The position numbers and the translations under genes were made by a program. From an uncultured Sphingomonadaceae bacterium (GTDB lineage: Bacteria; Pseudomonadota; Alphaproteobacteria; Sphingomonadales; Sphingomonadaceae), in contig CALLJS010000017.1 in assembly GCA_938050045.1 (NCBI GenBank), forward strand, positions 124,001 to 188,000: a stretch of 64,000 nt of DNA, read 5' to 3'. Below are positions 58,786-64,000 of the stretch, piece by piece (position 1 is the first letter of the stretch; each line of letters starts with the position of its first letter). The notes under the pieces were generated by a model that saw only the letters and a program-made list of their open reading frames with translations, ran no database searches and had not been told where the DNA came from.

Positions 58786-59433
58786 ATGATAAAATCAAAA
58801 ATATCGCATATATTTATAGGCCAGCCGCGCCGCTTTCGCGCTGATGTGTTTAGCAGTATGAACAAAAAGGAATGCAGCGACCCCATATTATTAACGCATA
58901 TGGGACTAGAGGGCGATGCATGTGCCGATACAGAAAATCATGGCGGCGTCGATAAAGCACTGCATATTTATCCATCGGAACATTATGCTCTCTGGCACGC
59001 GCTAATCGGGGATCATCCTATGCTCGGTAAAGGATGCGCTTTTGGCGAAAATATATCTGCGCGTGGTATGACAGAAAATAAGATAAAAGTAGGCGATAAA
59101 TTTACCATAGGCGAGGCTCTTATAGAATGTTCGCATGGCCGCCAACCTTGTTGGAAAATTGAACATAATTTCGGTTTGAAAAATATGGTTATTAAAATCA
59201 TCAAACATGGCCATTGCGGATTATATTTTCGGGTGTTGAAAGACGGGCTCATCAAACAAGGGGATGTCATCGAACAAGTGCATAGCCCTGCGCATGATTG
59301 GACAATTTCAAAAATATTCTCTTTATTATTTCAAGGCCGCCATAAAAAACACCCAGAGCAATTAGAGCAATTAATCGCGCTTGAGCCATTGGCAGAGGAT
59401 TGGAAAAGGCGGGCCAAATCGTTAATCATGTGA
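58786..59433 (+). CDS. MOSC domain-containing protein (YiiM-like)
   Basis: 215 aa; MGLEGDACADTENHGGVDKALHIYPSEHYALW, FGENISARGMTENKIKVGD. Confidence 0.93.
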   Translation: MIKSKISHIFIGQPRRFRADVFSSMNKKECSDPILLTHMGLEGDACADTENHGGVDKALHIYPSEHYALWHALIGDHPMLGKGCAFGENISARGMTENKIKVGDKFTIGEALIECSHGRQPCWKIEHNFGLKNMVIKIIKHGHCGLYFRVLKDGLIKQGDVIEQVHSPAHDWTISKIFSLLFQGRHKKHPEQLEQLIALEPLAEDWKRRAKSLIM

Positions 59434-59619
59434 TGATATTTGCCCAGAATATAGATAAAAATCGGGCAATTTTTTGTAACAACTCTTAATTTTATCTAAA
59501 ATTTTGTATCATTTTTAATTATTTTCAAATTATTTTTTTTCAATTTACCCCGCTTAAACCCGCAGAAATGAGTCATTTATTGGCCTACGTGATGCTTGCG
59601 ACTCGCTAATTTACCTTAG

Positions 59620-59635
59620 TTAACGAGAAATTAAC
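59620..59635. promoter_or_regulatory. CtrA-box-like site upstream of ctrA
   Basis: TTAA-CGAGAAA-TTAAC (TTAA-N7-TTAA). Confidence 0.7.
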
Positions 59636-59738
59636 CTTTTCAGTTCATCTATCTTATGGTTAATTAAATATAAGGATTAACGCGCAGCTAATTTTTTTTA
59701 CGTGTTAATTATGGTTGAAGAATAAAAAGGATTGCCAA

Positions 59739-60443
59739 ATGCGGGTACTGCTAATTGAAGATGAGCCATCGACGGCGAAAGCCATTGAGATGATGCTCAC
59801 AACAGAGGGCTTTAATGTATATACAACCGATCTGGGCGAAGAAGGCTTAGATTTGGGCAAGCTCTATGATTATGACATTATTTGTCTCGACCTTAATCTT
59901 CCAGACATGCATGGCTATGATGTTTTGAAAAAACTACGTGTAGCAAAAGTTCAAACGCCCGTGCTCATTCTTTCTGGTATCAGCGAAATGGACAGCAAAG
60001 TGCGTTCATTTGGCTTTGGCGCCGATGATTATGTTACTAAACCTTTCCATCGTGAAGAATTAGTTGCTCGCATTCATGCCGTTGTGCGCCGCTCAAAAGG
60101 GCATTCGCAATCTGTTATTCGTACGGGCAAATTATCAGTCAATTTGGACGCTAAAACTGTTGAGGTTGATGGCGTGCGTGTTCATCTGACGGGTAAAGAA
60201 TATGCGATGCTAGAATTATTATCGTTACGCAAAGGCACAACACTCACCAAAGAAATGTTCCTAAACCATCTTTATGGTGGAATGGACGAACCTGAATTAA
60301 AAATCATCGATGTCTTCATTTGTAAGCTACGCAAGAAATTAGTCCTTGCTTGTGGTGGCGAAAATTATATCGAAACCGTCTGGGGTCGCGGCTATGTTCT
60401 GCGGGATATAGAAGAAAGCGAAGACCATGCGAAAGTAGCATAA
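59739..60443 (+). CDS. ctrA: cell-cycle response regulator CtrA
   Basis: ORF 59715-60443, start refined to [52 protein letters not shown]; OmpR/PhoB HTH. Confidence 0.96.
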   Translation: MRVLLIEDEPSTAKAIEMMLTTEGFNVYTTDLGEEGLDLGKLYDYDIICLDLNLPDMHGYDVLKKLRVAKVQTPVLILSGISEMDSKVRSFGFGADDYVTKPFHREELVARIHAVVRRSKGHSQSVIRTGKLSVNLDAKTVEVDGVRVHLTGKEYAMLELLSLRKGTTLTKEMFLNHLYGGMDEPELKIIDVFICKLRKKLVLACGGENYIETVWGRGYVLRDIEESEDHAKVA

Positions 60444-60471
60444 AATAAAATACCCACGCATAAATATTCGA

Positions 60472-60504
60472 GTGGCAGTGCTTTATCGTGCTGCCACTTT
60501 TTTA
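60472..60504 (+). terminator. intrinsic terminator after ctrA
   Basis: AGTGGCAG...CTGCCACT followed by T-run. Confidence 0.85.
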
Positions 60505-60519
60505 TCGGCCCTATCCTAA

Positions 60520-61860
60520 TTATCTGCTGCGTTGTGGCAACCCTGCAAAGGTGATGATGCTCTCATGCCCCTCTGGCGAAACAGACGCTACCCCAAAAAA
60601 CATATCATCGACGATCATATTTTCAAATATAGCACTGCTGCCAGTAACTAATCGGCTTCCAGCCCAATCGCGCTTATCATTGCGGCGATAATAGACGCGA
60701 TAATGTGTCGCATCTTTGACGGGCGTCCATGATATGGTGGTGTCAGATGATAGCGCACCAGCCAATGATGCGCTGCTTGGTGCTGTTGGAGCATTGCCAA
60801 GCTGCTTTATGGTTGCGATATTGAGCGCGGTTACGCGGCTAAGATACTCAAAATCCATCCTGTCTACGGTATCGCCATAGTCGATACCATCTTCGGTACG
60901 CAGGTCTTGATGCTGATATTTATAATTTTCAGCACCTACGCTAAACCGTATAGCAGGAAACCCCATTTGCAAGGCTGGTAAATGATCGCCGCCACGGCGA
61001 AAACGGTCTGGACGGCGCACGCCAAATACGTCTAAATTTAAGGCAGGATTTTTGGCACTCACCGCTTTAACCGCCCGCATTAAAGAACGCGATGGTCCAT
61101 CATCTTCCCCGCCGCTGCCGCGCCGCGCGAGATTTTGGGCATGATTTTCTGAAATTCTTATACCTTCGCTAAATATGCGCACACGATCATCGACAATCGT
61201 CCCATTGTTAGCAACTGTATTGCCGACAATGTCATTATTGAGCATGGCCGAAACATTCCATCCGCGCGCCCGTGCCGTTTCGGCCAATAATGTGCCGCCC
61301 CATAAACCCTGTTCCTCGCCCGATAAGAGGGCATAAACGATCGTGGCTTTGAATTTTTGTTTGGATAAAAGGCGCGCTGCTTCAATCACTAATGCTGTGC
61401 CTGAGCCATCATCATTGGCACCCGGGGCATCTGATTCGTAATCGAGAGCATCTGTTACGCGGCTGTCAATATGTCCTGCTATAATGATAACATGATCAAA
61501 TCCCGCGCTCCCTTTTTGAATGGCCAGCACATCCACTACAGTCACGCCATCGGGCGCACGCGGCCCTGTAAAGATGCGCGATAAATCTTCTTGGATCAGA
61601 CAATTACCGCATTTTTTAGAGAATTTCTGAAATTCAAGCGCAGCCCATTTTCGTGCAGCTCCGATACCGCGTGTGGGGTGATCGGGCGATGATAATGTAT
61701 GGCGCGTGCCAAAGCTGACCAATGTCTCAACATAATTTTTCAGCGATGCTGGGTCGGGCGTATCCATGCTTTGCGCATGCAGGGAGGTGGGGAATGCAAT
61801 AGCAGATAGAGCCATTGGAGCGGCGGCGCACAGCGCGATGGTTTTCAATAGCGTGGTCAT
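60520..61860 (-). CDS. M28 family metallopeptidase, secreted
   Basis: 446 aa; IIIAGHIDSR, APGANDDGSGTALVIEAARLL, LLSGEEQGLWGG. Confidence 0.93.
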   Translation of the reverse strand: MTTLLKTIALCAAAPMALSAIAFPTSLHAQSMDTPDPASLKNYVETLVSFGTRHTLSSPDHPTRGIGAARKWAALEFQKFSKKCGNCLIQEDLSRIFTGPRAPDGVTVVDVLAIQKGSAGFDHVIIIAGHIDSRVTDALDYESDAPGANDDGSGTALVIEAARLLSKQKFKATIVYALLSGEEQGLWGGTLLAETARARGWNVSAMLNNDIVGNTVANNGTIVDDRVRIFSEGIRISENHAQNLARRGSGGEDDGPSRSLMRAVKAVSAKNPALNLDVFGVRRPDRFRRGGDHLPALQMGFPAIRFSVGAENYKYQHQDLRTEDGIDYGDTVDRMDFEYLSRVTALNIATIKQLGNAPTAPSSASLAGALSSDTTISWTPVKDATHYRVYYRRNDKRDWAGSRLVTGSSAIFENMIVDDMFFGVASVSPEGHESIITFAGLPQRSR

Positions 61861-61894
61861 GATGGTAAGTTTGTATCATGCGCAAAAAATATTC

Positions 61895-61932
61895 AAGCCC
61901 AGAATTATAAGCCCAGAATTATAAGCCCAGAC
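61895..61932. repeat. 14-bp tandem repeat AAGCCCAGAATTAT, 2 full + partial
   Basis: 61895-61908, 61909-61922, partial 61923-61932. Confidence 0.85.
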
Positions 61933-61976
61933 TTACCAGAATTATAAGATGAATCGAAGGATGAAATAAAAGAAGG

Positions 61977-62750
61977 TTATGCGTCTAATTGCGATTGTAG
62001 ATACCAGCGTTCATCGCCTTCAAGGCCAATCGCCGTCAGCACTCCATTTTTATAAGCCCCCGTATCAATCCCAATATATGTGTTTTTCTCTCTTACGTCT
62101 TCAAAAATAGTATGACCAAAAATAATGATTTTACCGTGAGAGCCTCTATGGTCGATGAAATCCTCTCTTATCCAGCGTAAATGTTTTGGTTCTTGTTCAT
62201 CGAGCGGGACGCCAGGTTTCACCCCCGCATGGACGAACATATAATCACCAATTGTGATATGGTCATCAAAATTTTCAACGAAATCGATATGGTTTTGTGG
62301 GACTAATTGCGGGATATAATCGCATAATTCGTCTATATCCATATTGATGAAATCGGATTTTAATATGTCATAGCTTAGCAAAGTTTCCGTGCCGCCAATA
62401 CGCAAAAAGAAGCGCATTATTTTGGGCTGTCTTATCGTAACGGCATCCAAAAATACCTCTTCGTGATTACCCATTAGAAAATGAATATTGGCATTCACCT
62501 TTTTCAGCTCAATTGCCAAATCTAAAACGCCAGCACTTTCTGGGCCGCGATCAATTAGATCGCCCAAGAAGATAATATCGGTTTTGGCCAGGCCGCGATC
62601 GCTATTATCCTCTTCTATTTGGCGCAGCAAATCTTCGAGCAAAGATTTACAGCCATGCACATCGCCAATGGCATAGACGCGCCTGCCCTCTGGCACAGAA
62701 GGTTTTTTCTTTTTAACAGGGGGTTTACTCTTGAATAATTTACCAATCAT
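61977..62750 (-). CDS. metallophosphoesterase (serine/threonine phosphatase-like)
   Basis: 257 aa; YAIGDVHGCKSLLEDLL, FLGDLIDRGPESAGVLDLA, FLMGNHEEVFLDA. Confidence 0.94.
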   Translation of the reverse strand: MIGKLFKSKPPVKKKKPSVPEGRRVYAIGDVHGCKSLLEDLLRQIEEDNSDRGLAKTDIIFLGDLIDRGPESAGVLDLAIELKKVNANIHFLMGNHEEVFLDAVTIRQPKIMRFFLRIGGTETLLSYDILKSDFINMDIDELCDYIPQLVPQNHIDFVENFDDHITIGDYMFVHAGVKPGVPLDEQEPKHLRWIREDFIDHRGSHGKIIIFGHTIFEDVREKNTYIGIDTGAYKNGVLTAIGLEGDERWYLQSQLDA

Positions 62751-62765
62751 AACAAGACTATTCTA

Positions 62766-63935
62766 TCATCCCTCTAAGGTAAAAGTAAGTCCTGCATTGG
62801 CTTCTAAGCGCATGATTAAAGGCTCGCCCAATGCTGATCCAGGCGTGTGAATACCGCCAGCACAATCGCTGTCTAGCAGCGCCATTGCCGTTTCGGCTAT
62901 CATTTTAGAGGTAGAGCCATATCCTGGGTCTTTATCGCCCTTTACGGATAACATTGTCCGCGCTCCATCTGCCATTTCTGCGATAAACAAAATGTCATAA
63001 AATCCATTTTCGCGCTCTTCTTTGCTTGGGCCTTCGCCGGGTTTGGGCGCATCATCACCGCCCATTGGGTCTGATTTGGTAACAAAATTAGCCATTTTTT
63101 CGCCTTGTTCACCATCACCAGTGAGCATCATTTCATCATAGACAAAATCTTCGCCATATTCATGGCCAAGCAATGCATTGGTGCGATGCACATTTTTGGT
63201 ATTGATGGGGGCCATGATGAATGGTGCGGCCCAGCTTTTCAAATCTTCTTCATATAGCGGTTTATTGCCCAATGGTTGCTCTGGCCCATCAAAGCCAGGC
63301 GCAAGGCTGAACGGGTTGGTGAGATATTTTATCACCATCGGGTCTTTGGCCGCAGCGGCCATCGTAGCTTTTAAGCTTGCTGCTGTGCCGCCAGAAAATG
63401 TACCCTGCATAGCGCGAACACGGCCCTTTATGCGCGGGGCGGCTTGGCCATAGCGGTTGAAACATTCTTTTTGCAGCATCAACACACCCAAATCAAAGGG
63501 GATAGAATCAAAACCGCTGGAAAATATGATACGTGCACCGCTCTCTTTGGCTTGCGCTTCATGCGCATCAATTTTCATGCGCATCCAAGCCGGTTCACCA
63601 GAAAGATCGCAATAATCAGTGCCATATTCTGCGCAAGCCGCGACCAATTCATTGCCATAAAGTTGATAGGGGCCAACGGTGGTAATGATAACCTTTGCGC
63701 GCTTTACCATAGCTATCAAAGAATCGGCATCGTTGGCATTGGCCACGATTAGAGGTGTATCAGATGGAACGCCCATTTCATCGCGCACCGATTCTAATTT
63801 CTCTTGCGAACGACCTGCCATGGCCCATTTGGGTGCATCGTTGCCATATTGGTTTGACAGATATTCGGCGACCAAACGCCCCGTAAATCCAGTGGCACCG
63901 TATATAATGATGTCAAATTCGCGTTCTTGTGTCAT
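62766..63935 (-). CDS. saccharopine dehydrogenase-like / trans-acting enoyl reductase family protein
   Basis: ORF 62766-63953, start refined to MTQEREFDIIIYGATGFTGRLVAEYLS; TVGPYQLYGNELVAACAEYGTDYCDLSGEPAWM. Confidence 0.92.
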   Translation of the reverse strand: MTQEREFDIIIYGATGFTGRLVAEYLSNQYGNDAPKWAMAGRSQEKLESVRDEMGVPSDTPLIVANANDADSLIAMVKRAKVIITTVGPYQLYGNELVAACAEYGTDYCDLSGEPAWMRMKIDAHEAQAKESGARIIFSSGFDSIPFDLGVLMLQKECFNRYGQAAPRIKGRVRAMQGTFSGGTAASLKATMAAAAKDPMVIKYLTNPFSLAPGFDGPEQPLGNKPLYEEDLKSWAAPFIMAPINTKNVHRTNALLGHEYGEDFVYDEMMLTGDGEQGEKMANFVTKSDPMGGDDAPKPGEGPSKEERENGFYDILFIAEMADGARTMLSVKGDKDPGYGSTSKMIAETAMALLDSDCAGGIHTPGSALGEPLIMRLEANAGLTFTLEG

Positions 63936-64000
63936 AATGATTTCCCTGTTCAATTTTGCCCGATTATGCAGTTAAGTCAGCATAAGTCACGCATAAAACA

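Noticed and set aside
1-64000. Prophage, transposase or integrase content
   Set aside because: No ORF with recognisable transposase, integrase or phage structural motifs was seen in the window.

Overview
Chromosomal window from a Sphingomonadales-like alphaproteobacterium (CtrA, many TonB-dependent receptors). From left to right it contains: a class III alcohol dehydrogenase start; a cupin-like/GNAT pair; a TonB receptor and M16 protease; a galactoside-utilisation block (GH36 alpha-galactosidase, galK, galT, GlpD, GlpR/DeoR regulator, TonB receptors, GPH and SSS transporters); a large ABC-exported surface-glycan cluster bracketed by inositol-phosphate genes; a compact type II-C CRISPR-Cas system (cas9-cas1-cas2 plus a 12-repeat array); tRNA-Thr(TGT); and housekeeping genes (mechanosensitive channel, rarA, GT4, MOSC, ctrA, M28 peptidase, metallophosphoesterase, saccharopine-dehydrogenase-like). 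The most interesting observation is at the tracrRNA locus (52480-52655). A degenerate CRISPR repeat lies just upstream of the tracrRNA promoter and can fold onto the anti-repeat over about 20 continuous pairs. The DNA immediately 5' of it matches, over 11-12 nt, the region just downstream of a predicted cas9 promoter. This is the architecture of a natural single-guide, self-repressing long tracrRNA (tracr-L-like), here in a II-C system. The array also shows repeat-embedded extended -10 promoters, evidence for growth at the cas2-proximal (3') end, and three near-identical consecutive spacers. All calls were made by reading sequence; no database search or folding program was run.
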